A stretch of 64,000 bases of DNA from Streptomyces angustmyceticus (GCF_019933235.1 NZ_CP082945.1:6485501-6549500); one strand, 5' to 3'. Shown: positions 16,072 to 25,286, counted from the stretch's first letter. The notes: generated by a model from the letters alone, not told the origin. A program made the numbers and translations.

Positions 16072-17028
16072 CTAGATGTCCCCCATTCTGCCCTGTGGCA
16101 CCCGGGGGCCGTCCGCCGGGCGGACCTGGAGCGGATACGCCGGGGGAGTGCCGCCGAATTCCGGACAGTGCGCCTGGTGGTCGCACCAGCCGCACAGCTT
16201 CGTCGGCCGCGGCCGCCAGTCGCCGGTCTCCGTCGCCAGCCGGATCGCCTCCCACAGTGCCAGCAACTTCCGCTCCACGGCCCGCAGATCGGCCTCACCC
16301 GGGTCGTACGTCACCACGTCGCCGCTGCCCAGATAGACCAGCTGCAGCCGCCGCGGCACCACACCGCGCAGCCGCCACACCACCAGGGCGTAGAACTTCA
16401 TCTGGAACAGCGCGCCCTCGGCGAACTGCGGCCGCGGCGCCTTGCCGGTCTTGTAGTCGACGATCCGCACCTCGCCCGTCGGCGCCACATCCACCCGGTC
16501 GATGAACCCCCGCAGCCGCAGCCCCGAGTCCAGCACCGTCTCGACGTACAGCTCCCGGTCCGCCGGCTCCAGCCGCGTCGGATCCTCCAGCGAGAACCAC
16601 CGCTCCACCAGCGCCTCGGCCTCCGCCAGCCACTGCGCCAGCCGCTCGCCCTCCGCGTCGTCCGCGAAGAGCTCCGCCAGCTCCGGCCGCTTGGCCAGCA
16701 GCTTCTCCCACTCGCCCGGCACCATCGCCCGCGCCCCGACGGCGGTGCGCTCCGCCGCCGGAGCGTCGAAGAGCCGCTCCAGCACCGCGTGCACGACCGT
16801 GCCGCGGGTCGCCGCCGCACTCGGCTTCTCGGGCAGCTTGTCGATCACCCGGAAGCGGTACAGCAGCGGACACTGCATGAAATCGCTCGCCCGCGACGGC
16901 GAGAGCGCCACCGGCGGCCGCGGCTGCTCCCCGTCCCGCCCCTGCTCCCCGGCGGTCGCGGCCCGCGCGCCGGCCCCGGCTTCCCCGTCCTGCGTTCCCG
17001 CCCCGGCCTGCTCCGTGCTCCATCCCAT
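16072..17028 (-). CDS. RecB-family PD-(D/E)XK nuclease with Fe-S cysteines
   Basis: The 318-residue protein is a stand-alone Cas4/RecB-type nuclease. The active-site core is visible as GTVVHAVLERLF (the His), RGFIDRVDVAPTGEVRIVDYKTGKAP (catalytic Asp and DYKTGK) and a later Gln motif. One Cys near the N-terminus (SDFMQCPLLYRF) plus CGWCDHQAHC at the C-terminus give the four-cysteine pattern of AddB/Cas4-type iron-sulfur nucleases. The first 45 residues are low-complexity and Gly/Ala-rich, so the true start may be internal. In actinobacteria a gene of this family commonly sits beside the trmI-proteasome region, as here; its role in DNA end processing is inferred. Confidence 0.85.
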   Translation of the reverse strand: MGWSTEQAGAGTQDGEAGAGARAATAGEQGRDGEQPRPPVALSPSRASDFMQCPLLYRFRVIDKLPEKPSAAATRGTVVHAVLERLFDAPAAERTAVGARAMVPGEWEKLLAKRPELAELFADDAEGERLAQWLAEAEALVERWFSLEDPTRLEPADRELYVETVLDSGLRLRGFIDRVDVAPTGEVRIVDYKTGKAPRPQFAEGALFQMKFYALVVWRLRGVVPRRLQLVYLGSGDVVTYDPGEADLRAVERKLLALWEAIRLATETGDWRPRPTKLCGWCDHQAHCPEFGGTPPAYPLQVRPADGPRVPQGRMGDI

Positions 17029-17201
17029 GCCGCAAAACCCTACGGCCCGCCACTGACAGGCGCGGACGGGTCACCCCCCGGGGCCCCGCAGCGGTTGGGG
17101 CCGGGGCGCTCCGCATACCATCGACCATGGACCCCCGCGCCCTGCATGATCGACACATCAGGCCGAGCAGGGGCGAATGCCGTATTCGATGAGGGGACGC
17201 C

Positions 17202-18467
17202 GTGGACGAGAGCGGGAAGTCGCAGGACCCCGAGGAGTCCGTGCGGCCCCAGCCGCCCGAGCCGCCCGAGCACCGCGACGAGCCCAGGACCCCCGCGCCG
17301 GGCCGGAGGAAGGGCAGCGGCGGCGGCATCCTGATGGGCCGTCCCTTCGGCGTGCCCGTCTACGTCGCCCCCAGCTGGTTCCTCGTCGCCGCCCTGATCA
17401 CCTGGGTCTTCGGCGGCCAGCTGGAGCGGGTCCTGCCCGAACTCGGCGCCGCCCGCTACCTCGTCTCGCTCTTCTTCGCGGTTGCCTTCTACGCCTCGGT
17501 GCTCGTCCACGAACTGGCCCACACCGTCGCCGCGCTCCGCTTCAAGCTCCCCGTCCGGCGCATCCAGCTCCAGTTCTTCGGCGGCGTCTCGGAGATCGAG
17601 AAGGAGACCGAGACCCCGGGCAGGGAGTTCGTCCTCGCCTTCGTCGGCCCGCTGCTCTCCCTCGTCCTCGCCGGGGCCTTCTACGCCGGTATGCAGCTGG
17701 TCGAGCCCGGCACCGTCCCGGGCGTCCTGCTCGCCGGCCTGATGATCTCCAACCTGATCGTCGCGGTCTTCAACCTGCTGCCCGGCCTCCCCCTGGACGG
17801 CGGCCGGATGCTGCGCGCCGTCGTCTGGAAGATCACCGGACGCCCCATGAGCGGCACCGTCGCCGCCGCCTGGGTCGGCCGCGCGCTCGCCGTCACCGTC
17901 CTCATCGGCCTGCCGCTGCTCACCCACACCGGCGTCCTGGGCACCACCCGCCCCGAGATCGGCGGCGCCGACTCGCTCACCGACGCCCTGCTCGCCGCGA
18001 TCCTCGCCGCCATCATCTGGACCGGCGCCGGCAACAGCCTGCGCATGGCCCGCCTGCGCGAACGGCTCCCCGACCTCACCGCCCGCACCCTGACCCGGCG
18101 CGCCGTCCCCGTCGAGACCGGCACCCCGCTCTCCGAGGCGCTGCGCCGCGCCAACGACGCCGGCGCCCGCGCCCTGGTCGTCGTCGACCCCCAGGGCGCC
18201 CCCACCGCTCTGGTCCGCGAGGCCGCCATCGTCGGCGTCCCCGACCACCGCCGCCCCTGGGTCGCCGTCGGCACCCTCGCCCAGGACCTCAAGGACGGCA
18301 TGCGGGTCTCCGCCGAACTCGCCGGTGAGGACCTCCTGGAGTACCTGCGCGCCACCCCCGCCACCGAGTACCTCGTCGTCGAGGTGACCGGTGAGATCTA
18401 CGGCGTGCTGTCCACCGCCGACGTCGAGCGGGCCTTCGTCTCCGCCATGGCCCGTAAGGCCGCTTGA
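17202..18467 (+). CDS. Site-2 protease family zinc metalloprotease (M50) with CBS domains
   Basis: The 421-residue membrane protease has the zinc motif HELAHT (about residue 104) and the third ligand motif in LPLDGGRMLRA, set within at least five hydrophobic segments. The C-terminal ~130 residues form two CBS-like repeats, giving the layout of the SpoIVFB-type group 3 site-2 proteases. Such enzymes cut membrane-embedded substrates such as anti-sigma factors. The N-terminal 40 residues are Pro/Glu-rich and cytoplasmic. The GTG at 17202 follows GAGGGGA. It lies upstream of trmI and the proteasome genes, an order I believe is shared among actinobacteria. Confidence 0.9.
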   Translation: MDESGKSQDPEESVRPQPPEPPEHRDEPRTPAPGRRKGSGGGILMGRPFGVPVYVAPSWFLVAALITWVFGGQLERVLPELGAARYLVSLFFAVAFYASVLVHELAHTVAALRFKLPVRRIQLQFFGGVSEIEKETETPGREFVLAFVGPLLSLVLAGAFYAGMQLVEPGTVPGVLLAGLMISNLIVAVFNLLPGLPLDGGRMLRAVVWKITGRPMSGTVAAAWVGRALAVTVLIGLPLLTHTGVLGTTRPEIGGADSLTDALLAAILAAIIWTGAGNSLRMARLRERLPDLTARTLTRRAVPVETGTPLSEALRRANDAGARALVVVDPQGAPTALVREAAIVGVPDHRRPWVAVGTLAQDLKDGMRVSAELAGEDLLEYLRATPATEYLVVEVTGEIYGVLSTADVERAFVSAMARKAA

Positions 18468-18533
18468 GGGCCGGGCCGCCTCCGGGCCCCCTCGCCCCCG
18501 GCCCCACTGGTCGGCGGCGTCCCGACGGGCCGG

Positions 18534-18545
18534 TAGGCTGGTCAC
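18534..18545 (+). promoter_or_regulatory. Probable leaderless promoter of trmI (-10 TAGGCT)
   Basis: TAGGCT at 18534-18539 stands six bases before the ATG at 18546, and no Shine-Dalgarno sequence is visible. This matches the layout of leaderless actinobacterial transcripts. Confidence 0.5.
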
Positions 18546-19472
18546 ATGTCCGAACCGACCGGTGCCGCCCGTCGTCGCGGGCCCTTCAAGGTCGGGGACC
18601 AGGTCCAGCTCACCGACCCCAAGGGACGCCACTACACCTTCACGCTCGAAGAGGGAAAGAGCTTCCACACCCACAAGGGAGCCTTCCCCCACGACGAGCT
18701 GATCGGTGCTCCCGAGGGCAGTGTTGTCCGTACCACCGGGAACGTCGCCTACCTCGCGCTGCGCCCGCTGCTCCCCGACTATGTCCTGTCCATGCCCCGC
18801 GGTGCCGCCGTGGTCTACCCCAAGGACGCGGGGCAGATCCTGGCGATGGCCGACATCTTCCCCGGCGCCCGCGTCGTCGAGGCCGGTGTGGGCTCCGGCT
18901 CGCTCAGCAGCTTCCTGCTGCGCGCCATCGGCGACGACGGCATGCTGCACTCCTACGAGCGCCGCGCCGACTTCGCCGAGATCGCCACCCAGAACGTCGA
19001 GCGCTACTTCGGCGGCCCGCACCCCGCGTGGACGCTCACCGTCGGTGACCTGCAGGACAACCTCTCCGACACCGACGTCGACCGCGTCATCCTCGACATG
19101 CTCGCCCCCTGGGAGTGCCTGGAGGCCGTTTCCAAGGCCCTGGTCCCCGGCGGCATCCTCTGCGCCTACGTCGCGACGACCACGCAGATGGCCCGCACCG
19201 TCGAGGCGATCCGCGAGCACGGCACCTTCAACGAGCCGTCGGCCTGGGAGACCATGGTCCGCACCTGGCACGTCGAGGGCCTCGCCGTCCGCCCGGACCA
19301 CCGCATGATCGGCCACACCGGCTTCCTGCTGACCGCCCGCCGCCTCGCCGACGGCGTCGAGCCCCCGCTGCGCCGCCGCCGTCCCGCCAAGGGAGCCTAC
19401 GGCGACGACTACACGGGGCCGGGCAAGGACCAGGCGGCGGCCTCCGGAGGCGGCTCCGCCGAGCGCGGCTGA
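18546..19472 (+). CDS. trmI: tRNA (adenine-58-N1)-methyltransferase
   Basis: The 308-residue SAM-dependent enzyme makes m1A58 in the T-loop of tRNA, working as a tetramer. The N-terminal small domain is followed by the Rossmann fold with the SAM motif VVEAGVGSGSLSSFLL, then YERRADFAEIATQNV and the catalytic-region DMLAPWECLEAV. The order agrees with Mycobacterium Rv2118c, which also neighbours a RecB-like gene and the proteasome ATPase. The C-terminal ~25 residues are Gly/Ser/Lys-rich and probably disordered. The start lacks a ribosome-binding site and lies just after a -10 hexamer. Confidence 0.92.
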   Translation: MSEPTGAARRRGPFKVGDQVQLTDPKGRHYTFTLEEGKSFHTHKGAFPHDELIGAPEGSVVRTTGNVAYLALRPLLPDYVLSMPRGAAVVYPKDAGQILAMADIFPGARVVEAGVGSGSLSSFLLRAIGDDGMLHSYERRADFAEIATQNVERYFGGPHPAWTLTVGDLQDNLSDTDVDRVILDMLAPWECLEAVSKALVPGGILCAYVATTTQMARTVEAIREHGTFNEPSAWETMVRTWHVEGLAVRPDHRMIGHTGFLLTARRLADGVEPPLRRRRPAKGAYGDDYTGPGKDQAAASGGGSAERG

Positions 19473-19500
19473 CCGCCCGGATCCGGCCACCGAACCACCA

Positions 19501-19543
19501 GGCGCCGCCGACGAGTTCCCCAGTGGGAACCGCCGGCGGCGCC
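19501..19543 (+). terminator. trmI terminator
   Basis: Arms 19501-19510 and 19534-19543 pair over 10 G/C bases; inside, GTTCCC and GGGAAC form a second stem. It starts 28 bases after the trmI stop. Confidence 0.6.
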
Positions 19544-19665
19544 CTGTCGTTCCCCCCACCGGATCTGCACGGAAAACTCCGGCCCGGCCGGTTCCTTGCC
19601 GCACCCTCCTGTGGAACGATGCTGGGCACTCCCACCGCTACAGCACTTCACAGGAGTTACCCCGC

Positions 19666-20256
19666 GTGCAGCCCATGGCAGGCCAGGACCTCTTGCACAC
19701 CCAGCCGCGCCCCGTGCACTGGCTCGCCACCGCCACTGCCGTCGCGGCGGTCGTGGCGGCCGCCTCCTTCGTCCAGCCTCCCGACGCCAAGGCCACGACC
19801 TCCCGCGATACCGCCGCCGGCGCCCGCCCCGCGGCCGCCGCTGCCCCCGACCCGGGCCGGGTGACGTTCCCGGTGGACTGCGGGCCCAACCGCCTCGACG
19901 TGGTGAAGAAGGTCTCCGGCGACCTCGACGGCGACGGGACGACCGAGACCGTCGCGGCGGTCCGCTGCCACAGCGGGACCGGCACCCCGCCCAGCGGCGT
20001 CTACGTCCTCGCGCAGCCCCGTGACGCCAGGGCCGCGCCGCGGATCGTGGCGACACTCCTCGCGCCCGCCCGGCAGCGCAGCGTCCAAACCCTCAGTGTC
20101 AAGGATGGCGCGATCTCGGCGGCCCTCCTGGGCTACTCCTCGCTCGACGTCCCGCGCTGCTGTCCGGACGTGCACCAGAGCCTCAAGTGGCAATGGCGCG
20201 GCGGGAAGTTCGTTCAGAGCGAACTCCCCGCCGCCATGGGCACCCAGAGTCTGTGA
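19666..20256 (+). CDS. Secreted protein of unknown function
   Basis: The 196-residue protein has a long N-region and a hydrophobic stretch (WLATATAVAAVVAAASFV) that looks like a signal peptide or anchor, then an Ala/Pro-rich linker and a domain with four cysteines (DCGPN, VRCHSG and the pair in PRCCPD). The segment KKVSGDLDGDGTTETVAAVRC resembles a calcium-binding FG-GAP or dockerin-like loop seen in Streptomyces LppP/LprE-like or VCBS proteins; I cannot assign a family firmly. The GTG at 19666 is favoured by AGGAG nine bases upstream. It stands alone between trmI and the minus-strand ferredoxin gene. Confidence 0.7.
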   Translation: MQPMAGQDLLHTQPRPVHWLATATAVAAVVAAASFVQPPDAKATTSRDTAAGARPAAAAAPDPGRVTFPVDCGPNRLDVVKKVSGDLDGDGTTETVAAVRCHSGTGTPPSGVYVLAQPRDARAAPRIVATLLAPARQRSVQTLSVKDGAISAALLGYSSLDVPRCCPDVHQSLKWQWRGGKFVQSELPAAMGTQSL

Positions 20257-20301
20257 CCTGTCACATCATGTGGCCGGCCGGCGCGCTCCGCGCCGCGCCG
20301 G

Positions 20302-20595
20302 CTACTCCGCGTCCGGGCCGTAGACCTCGACCATGTCCTTGACACGGCGGACGTGGATGCAGTCCCCGGGGCACTCCTTGGCGGAGTCCCGGACGTCATC
20401 GAGCAGCTTCAGCGGGACGGGGGTTGTCGCCCCCTTGTCCTGCAGCAGCTCGTCGTCGCTGCTCTTCACATACGCCAGCCCGTCGATGTCGAGCTCGAAG
20501 ACCTCCGGCGCGTACTGCGCACAGATGCCGTCCCCGGTGCAGAGATCCTGGTCGATCCACACTTCCAGCTCTGGGGCTTCGTCCTGCGCGGTCAT
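20302..20595 (-). CDS. Ferredoxin, single Fe-S cluster type
   Basis: The 97-residue acidic protein has CTGDGICAQYAPEVFELD near the N-terminus and ECPGDCIHV near the C-terminus, the cysteine layout of small Streptomyces ferredoxins carrying one 3Fe-4S or 4Fe-4S cluster; the middle cysteine position of a classical 4Fe motif is not occupied. It would pass electrons to cytochrome P450s or other oxidoreductases. The ATG at 20595 has GGCAGGCGAG upstream. A very long open frame continues above this start antisense to arc and dop, but it is a G+C shadow. Ferredoxin and arc are divergently oriented with 249 bases between their starts. Confidence 0.88.
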   Translation of the reverse strand: MTAQDEAPELEVWIDQDLCTGDGICAQYAPEVFELDIDGLAYVKSSDDELLQDKGATTPVPLKLLDDVRDSAKECPGDCIHVRRVKDMVEVYGPDAE

Positions 20596-20780
20596 CTCGC
20601 CTGCCGTTCCTGCGTACGTGAACCGTTTTTGTCTAAGTGGCGCCAGCCCTGACGGGTGTTGACCGACTCGACGATACAACCGCTCGCTTTCCGATGTTGT
20701 TGGGTGGGTATTCCCTTGGCGTGAGGACGTGCGCAAGGGTGAAGATCGGACACGCCCCGACAGTCTTTTCGATCTAGGGG

Positions 20781-20808
20781 TTTCAACCTGCACCGGCCCA
20801 GGTAGGGT
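20781..20808 (+). promoter_or_regulatory. Possible arc promoter
   Basis: TTTCAA at 20781-20786 and TAGGGT at 20803-20808 are separated by 16 bases, 36 bases before the GTG start of arc. The -35 match is weak, so this is a tentative call. Confidence 0.3.
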
Positions 20809-20844
20809 CAGGAAGCGTCCAGCTCCTTGGAGGAGGTGAGGACC

Positions 20845-22611
20845 GTGGCAGCCCACGACGACGACATCAACCGCGGCATCCGGCCGGGGCGGGGGTCTGA
20901 AGATCCCGCCGGCCAGGTTGCCTATCTCGAGCAGGAGATCGCCGTCCTGCGACGCAAGCTCGCCGACTCTCCGCGGCACACGAGGATTCTCGAAGAGCGG
21001 ATCGTCGAGCTGCAGACCAACCTGGCCGGCGTCTCGGCGCAGAACGAGCGTCTCGCCAATACTCTCCGCGAGGCCCGCGACCAGATCGTCGCGCTCAAGG
21101 AGGAGGTCGACCGGCTCGCGCAGCCGCCGGCCGGCTTCGGTGTCTTCCTGCAGGCGAACGAGGACGACACGGTCGACATTTTCACCGGAGGCAGAAAACT
21201 CCGGGTGAATGTCAGCCCCAGTGTGGAGACCGGGGACCTCCGGCGCGGCCAGGAGGTCATGCTCAACGAGGCGCTCAACGTGGTCGAGGCCATGGAGTAC
21301 GAGAGCGCCGGCGACATCGTCACCCTCAAGGAGATCCTGGAGGACGGCGAGCGCGCCCTGGTGATCGGGCACACAGACGAGGAACGGGTGGTGAGGCTCG
21401 CCGAGCCGCTGCTGGACACCACCATCCGCCCCGGCGACGCCCTGCTCCTGGAGCCCCGCTCCGGCTACGTCTACGAGGTCATCCCGAAGAGCGAGGTCGA
21501 GGAACTCGTCCTCGAAGAGGTCCCGGACATCGACTACACCAAGATCGGCGGTCTGGGCGGTCAGATCGAGCTGATCCGGGACGCGGTCGAGCTGCCGTAC
21601 CTCTACCCCGACCTCTTCAAGGAGCACGAACTCCGCCCGCCGAAGGGTGTCTTGCTCTACGGCCCGCCGGGCTGCGGCAAGACCCTCATCGCCAAGGCGG
21701 TCGCCAACTCCCTTGCCAAGAAGGTCGCCGAGGTGACCGGGCAGCCCGCGGGGAAGAGCTTCTTCCTCAACATCAAGGGCCCGGAGCTGCTCAACAAGTA
21801 CGTCGGCGAGACGGAGCGGCACATCCGGCTGGTCTTCCAGCGCGCCAGGGAGAAGGCGAGCGAGGGCACCCCCGTCATCGTCTTCTTCGACGAGATGGAC
21901 TCCCTCTTCCGCACCCGGGGATCCGGCGTCAGCTCGGACGTGGAGAACACCATCGTCCCGCAGCTGCTCTCCGAGATCGACGGCGTCGAGGGCCTGGAAA
22001 ACGTGATCGTGATCGGTGCCTCCAACCGTGAGGACATGATCGACCCGGCGATCCTGCGCCCCGGCCGCCTCGACGTCAAGATCAAGATCGAGCGCCCGGA
22101 CGCGGAGGCCGCCAAGGACATCTTCTCGAAGTACCTCACGGAAAATCTTCCGCTGCACTCCGACGATCTCGCCGAGCACGGCGACTCGCGGAAGGCCGCA
22201 GTGAGCGGAATGATTCAATCCGTCGTCGAGCAGATGTACGCGGAATCCGAGGAAAACCGATTCCTGGAGGTCACCTACGCCAATGGTGACAAGGAAGTCC
22301 TCTACTTCAAGGACTTCAACTCCGGCGCGATGATCGAAAACATCGTAGGACGTGCGAAGAAGATGGCCATCAAGGCCTTCCTCGAACACAATCAGAAGGG
22401 GCTTCGCGTCTCCCATCTCCTCCAGGCATGCGTGGACGAGTTCAAGGAGAACGAGGACCTGCCCAACACCACCAACCCGGACGACTGGGCCCGTATCTCC
22501 GGAAAGAAGGGCGAGCGGATCGTATACATCCGTACGCTCGTCACCGGAAAGCAGGGCGCGGACACCGGTCGCTCCATCGACACGGTGGCGAATACCGGCC
22601 AATACCTGTAA
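20845..22611 (+). CDS. arc: Proteasome-associated AAA ATPase (ARC/Mpa)
   Basis: The 588-residue ATPase forms the hexameric ring that recognises pupylated proteins through N-terminal coiled coils, unfolds them and feeds them to the 20S core. Order of features: coiled coil (residues about 25-90, VAYLEQEIAVLRRKLADS), two OB folds, then the AAA domain with Walker A GPPGCGKTLIAKA, Walker B VIVFFDEMDSLF and sensor SNREDMIDPA. The C-terminus ends in GQYL, the tail expected to dock on the proteasome alpha ring. The GTG at 20845 is preferred over the earlier TTG because AGGAGG lies upstream at good spacing. A hairpin terminator follows and dop starts 276 bases on. Confidence 0.96.
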   Translation: MAAHDDDINRGIRPGRGSEDPAGQVAYLEQEIAVLRRKLADSPRHTRILEERIVELQTNLAGVSAQNERLANTLREARDQIVALKEEVDRLAQPPAGFGVFLQANEDDTVDIFTGGRKLRVNVSPSVETGDLRRGQEVMLNEALNVVEAMEYESAGDIVTLKEILEDGERALVIGHTDEERVVRLAEPLLDTTIRPGDALLLEPRSGYVYEVIPKSEVEELVLEEVPDIDYTKIGGLGGQIELIRDAVELPYLYPDLFKEHELRPPKGVLLYGPPGCGKTLIAKAVANSLAKKVAEVTGQPAGKSFFLNIKGPELLNKYVGETERHIRLVFQRAREKASEGTPVIVFFDEMDSLFRTRGSGVSSDVENTIVPQLLSEIDGVEGLENVIVIGASNREDMIDPAILRPGRLDVKIKIERPDAEAAKDIFSKYLTENLPLHSDDLAEHGDSRKAAVSGMIQSVVEQMYAESEENRFLEVTYANGDKEVLYFKDFNSGAMIENIVGRAKKMAIKAFLEHNQKGLRVSHLLQACVDEFKENEDLPNTTNPDDWARISGKKGERIVYIRTLVTGKQGADTGRSIDTVANTGQYL

Positions 22612-22619
22612 CACCGCTC

Positions 22620-22659
22620 TCCGGCTGCGGATGTCCTGCACGGGGCGTCCGCAGCCGGA
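22620..22659 (+). terminator. arc terminator
   Basis: A 12-bp stem (22620-22631 with 22648-22659) with a 16-base loop is followed by CGCTTTT, eight bases after the arc stop codon. It implies that dop-pup-prcBA can be transcribed separately. Confidence 0.65.
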
Positions 22660-22887
22660 CGCTTTTCCGGGGGCGCCAGAACCGCACCCCATAAGGGCGC
22701 GGCGGACCAGGGAAAACCGGACTGGAGCAATGACTGTAATGATCTCCCCAGCGCCGCAGAGGCGTTCTAGGCTCGTCGGTACCGCCGCGTCACGCTGTGC
22801 GGGCGTGGGGCACGCACACGGACCGGAAGCGCAGCGGTACTTGAGCGCCGACCCCATCCGGGGGCGCCGCCGGGCAAGGAGGGCCGC

Positions 22888-24399
22888 ATGACCGTACGGC
22901 GAGTAATGGGAATCGAGACGGAGTACGGGATCTCCGTCCCCGGTCACCCGAACGCCAATGCCATGCTCACCTCGTCCCAGGTCGTCAACGCCTACGCGGC
23001 CGCGATGCACCGGGCACGCCGTGCCCGCTGGGACTTCGAGGAGGAGAATCCGCTGCGGGACGCCCGCGGCTTCGACCTCGCACGCGAGAACGCGGACGCC
23101 AGCCAGCTCACGGACGAGGACATCGGCCTGGCGAACGTGATCCTCACCAATGGCGCCAGGCTCTACGTCGACCACGCCCACCCCGAATACAGCGCCCCCG
23201 AGGTCACCAATCCGCGGGACGCGGTGCTGTGGGACAAGGCCGGCGAGCGGATCATGGCCGAGGCGGCCGAGCGGGCCGCCCAGGTCCCCGGCGCCCAGCC
23301 GATCCACCTCTACAAGAACAACACCGACAACAAGGGCGCCTCCTACGGGACGCACGAGAACTACCTGATGAAGCGGGAGACCCCCTTCTCGGACATCGTG
23401 CGGCACCTGACGCCGTTCTTCGTCTCCCGGCAGGTGGTCACCGGCGCCGGCCGGGTCGGCATCGGCCAGGACGGGCACGAGCACGGCTTCCAGCTCAGCC
23501 AGCGCGCCGACTACTTCGAGGTGGAGGTCGGGCTGGAGACGACCCTCAAACGGCCCATCATCAACACCCGCGACGAACCGCACGCGGACGCGGAGAAGTA
23601 CCGCAGGCTCCACGTGATCATCGGGGACGCGAACCTCTCCGAGATCTCGACGTACCTGAAGCTGGGCACCACCTCCCTGGTGCTCTCCATGATCGAGGAC
23701 GGCTTCATCGCCGTCGACCTGGCCGTCGACCAGCCCGTCCGCACCCTCCACCAGGTCTCGCACGACCCCACTCTGCAACACCTGATCACGCTCCGCAGCG
23801 GCCGCACGCTCACCGGTGTACAGCTCCAGATGGAGTACTTCGAGCTGGCCCGCAAATACGTCGAGGACCGCTACGGAGCGGATGCGGACGAGCAGACCAA
23901 GGACGTCCTGACCCGGTGGGAGGACGTGCTCGGCCGGCTGGAGAACGACCCGATGAGCCTGTCCGGCGAGCTGGACTGGGTCGCGAAGCGGGAGCTCATG
24001 GAGGGCTACCGGCGCCGCGACGGCCTGGAGTGGGACGCCGCCCGGCTGCACCTCATCGACCTGCAGTACGCCGACGTGCGCCCCGAGAAGGGTCTGTACA
24101 ACCGTCTGGCGGCCCGCGGCAAGATGAAGCGCCTCCTGGACGAGTCCCAGGTCGAGCGGGCCGAGCAGAAGCCCCCTGAGGACACCAGGGCCTATTTCCG
24201 CGGCCGCTGCCTGGAGCAGTACGCGGACGACGTCGCGGCCGCCTCCTGGGATTCGGTCATCTTCGACCTGCCCGGACGTGACTCCCTGCAACGGGTTCCC
24301 ACGCTGGAGCCGCTGCGGGGGACCCGGAAACACGTCAAGGAGCTCCTCGACCGCTGCCGTACGGCGGAAGAGCTGGTGAGGACGCTGTCCGGCCGCTGA
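22888..24399 (+). CDS. dop: Deamidase/depupylase of Pup
   Basis: The 503-residue enzyme converts the C-terminal Gln of Pup to Glu so that PafA can use it, and also removes Pup from tagged proteins. It shares the glutamine-synthetase-like fold of PafA: GIETEYGISVPG at residues 8-19, NGARLYVDHAHPEYSAPE, NNTDNKGASYGTHENY and KRPIINTRDEPHADAEKYRR. The stretch LTSSQVVNAYAAAM after the N-terminal motif is part of the Dop-specific insertion that PafA lacks. The start is the ATG at 22888; the 276-base leader holds a possible -10 TAGGCT at 22768-22773. pup follows 189 bases downstream. Confidence 0.95.
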   Translation: MTVRRVMGIETEYGISVPGHPNANAMLTSSQVVNAYAAAMHRARRARWDFEEENPLRDARGFDLARENADASQLTDEDIGLANVILTNGARLYVDHAHPEYSAPEVTNPRDAVLWDKAGERIMAEAAERAAQVPGAQPIHLYKNNTDNKGASYGTHENYLMKRETPFSDIVRHLTPFFVSRQVVTGAGRVGIGQDGHEHGFQLSQRADYFEVEVGLETTLKRPIINTRDEPHADAEKYRRLHVIIGDANLSEISTYLKLGTTSLVLSMIEDGFIAVDLAVDQPVRTLHQVSHDPTLQHLITLRSGRTLTGVQLQMEYFELARKYVEDRYGADADEQTKDVLTRWEDVLGRLENDPMSLSGELDWVAKRELMEGYRRRDGLEWDAARLHLIDLQYADVRPEKGLYNRLAARGKMKRLLDESQVERAEQKPPEDTRAYFRGRCLEQYADDVAAASWDSVIFDLPGRDSLQRVPTLEPLRGTRKHVKELLDRCRTAEELVRTLSGR

Positions 24400-24588
24400 G
24401 TTTCGGCAGGTGCACGACAGAATTCCTCAAGATCCACAGCCGATCCGCGGCTGAAATCGTCGCGGTGCGGGAATCATCGAGGTGACTCCCGGGCGTTGCA
24501 GCAACTGCAGGGCCGATGTCGGACCCTGCTTGTAGGGTCGGATCTTGAAGGTCACATCGAGCGGGGCGAACCGAGCGGGGTGAGGGAC

Positions 24589-24807
24589 ATGGCGACCAAG
24601 GACAGCGGCGGCGGACAGGCGAAGGCCACGCGTTCCACCGAAGAGGTCGAGGAGCAGACACAGGACGCGCAGGCCTCCGAGGACCTCAAGGAACGCCAGG
24701 AGAAGTTGTCGGACGACGTGGATTCCGTCCTGGACGAAATCGACGACGTACTCGAGGAGAACGCGGAAGATTTCGTGCGGTCGTTTGTCCAGAAGGGCGG
24801 ACAATAG
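24589..24807 (+). CDS. pup: Prokaryotic ubiquitin-like protein Pup
   Basis: The 72-residue protein is the tag attached to lysines of proteins bound for the proteasome. It has a disordered N-terminus rich in Gly, Ser, Lys and Gln, a coiled helix-forming middle (LKERQEKLSDDVDSVLDEID) that binds the ARC coiled coils, and ends in FVQKGGQ. The C-terminal Gln means Dop must deamidate it before ligation. The start chosen is ATG at 24589, giving the family's usual length, although the frame is open to 24496. A -10-like TAGGGT at 24533-24538 may give pup its own promoter. Confidence 0.97.
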   Translation: MATKDSGGGQAKATRSTEEVEEQTQDAQASEDLKERQEKLSDDVDSVLDEIDDVLEENAEDFVRSFVQKGGQ

Positions 24808-24835
24808 AGGCCCGACGGGCGCGGTCGGCGCGGGG

Positions 24836-25286
24836 GACGAAAAGGCGCTCCGCGGTACCGGCGGGCGCTGCCGACCGGGGCATTCTCCGGTAGCACGTCG
24901 ACGGGAGACGGCCTGCAGGCGTACTGCCGGGAGTGCTCTTCGCGGAGTGCTCCCGGCGGCGCCGGGCGGGCCGGCCGCAGGAACGTCGCCGCGGGGAGCC
25001 GAGCGGCCCCGGCGGTGTCGTCCAGCGCCGCTCCGGCCCCACCGCGGCGCGATGTTCACGGGGCGGTCCGGTATCCGCCCGATCCGTCTCGAGCCAGGTC
25101 CCGGGCATGTGGATCACGACCACGACACGGGTAAGGTCCGAGGCGTACTGTGCTTCAACTGCAACTCGGCACTCGGCAAGTTGAGGGATGTACCCCGACG
25201 CCCCGCGCCGGGCCATCGCATATCTGGAAGGAATCGTGTGGAAGCCAATACTCGAAGCACCGGGCGTCTACCAGCTGCCTTCCTGA
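24836..25286 (+). pseudogene. Frameshifted endonuclease VII-like gene between pup and prcB
   Basis: Pieces of a recombination endonuclease VII-family protein lie in three frames. TGDGLQAYCRECSSR is in frame 1 (from about 24901), the zinc-nuclease core HVDHDHDTGKVRGVLCFNC is in frame 2 (from about 25109), and the C-terminal RRAIAYLEGIVWKPILEAPG leading to QLPS-stop is in frame 3 (stop 25284-25286). Removing one base near 25191 would join the core to the C-terminus with sensible codons. The segment between the first two pieces is short and unlike the family. In other Streptomyces an intact gene appears to sit here, with its end overlapping the prcB start as seen here. Sequencing error is an alternative for the single-base shift. 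Confidence 0.65.

Noticed and set aside
20302..24333. A 1343-codon open frame on the minus strand across arc and dop
   Set aside because: Only its last 97 codons (the ferredoxin) have a family match. The rest is antisense to arc and dop and has the composition of a G+C-driven shadow frame.
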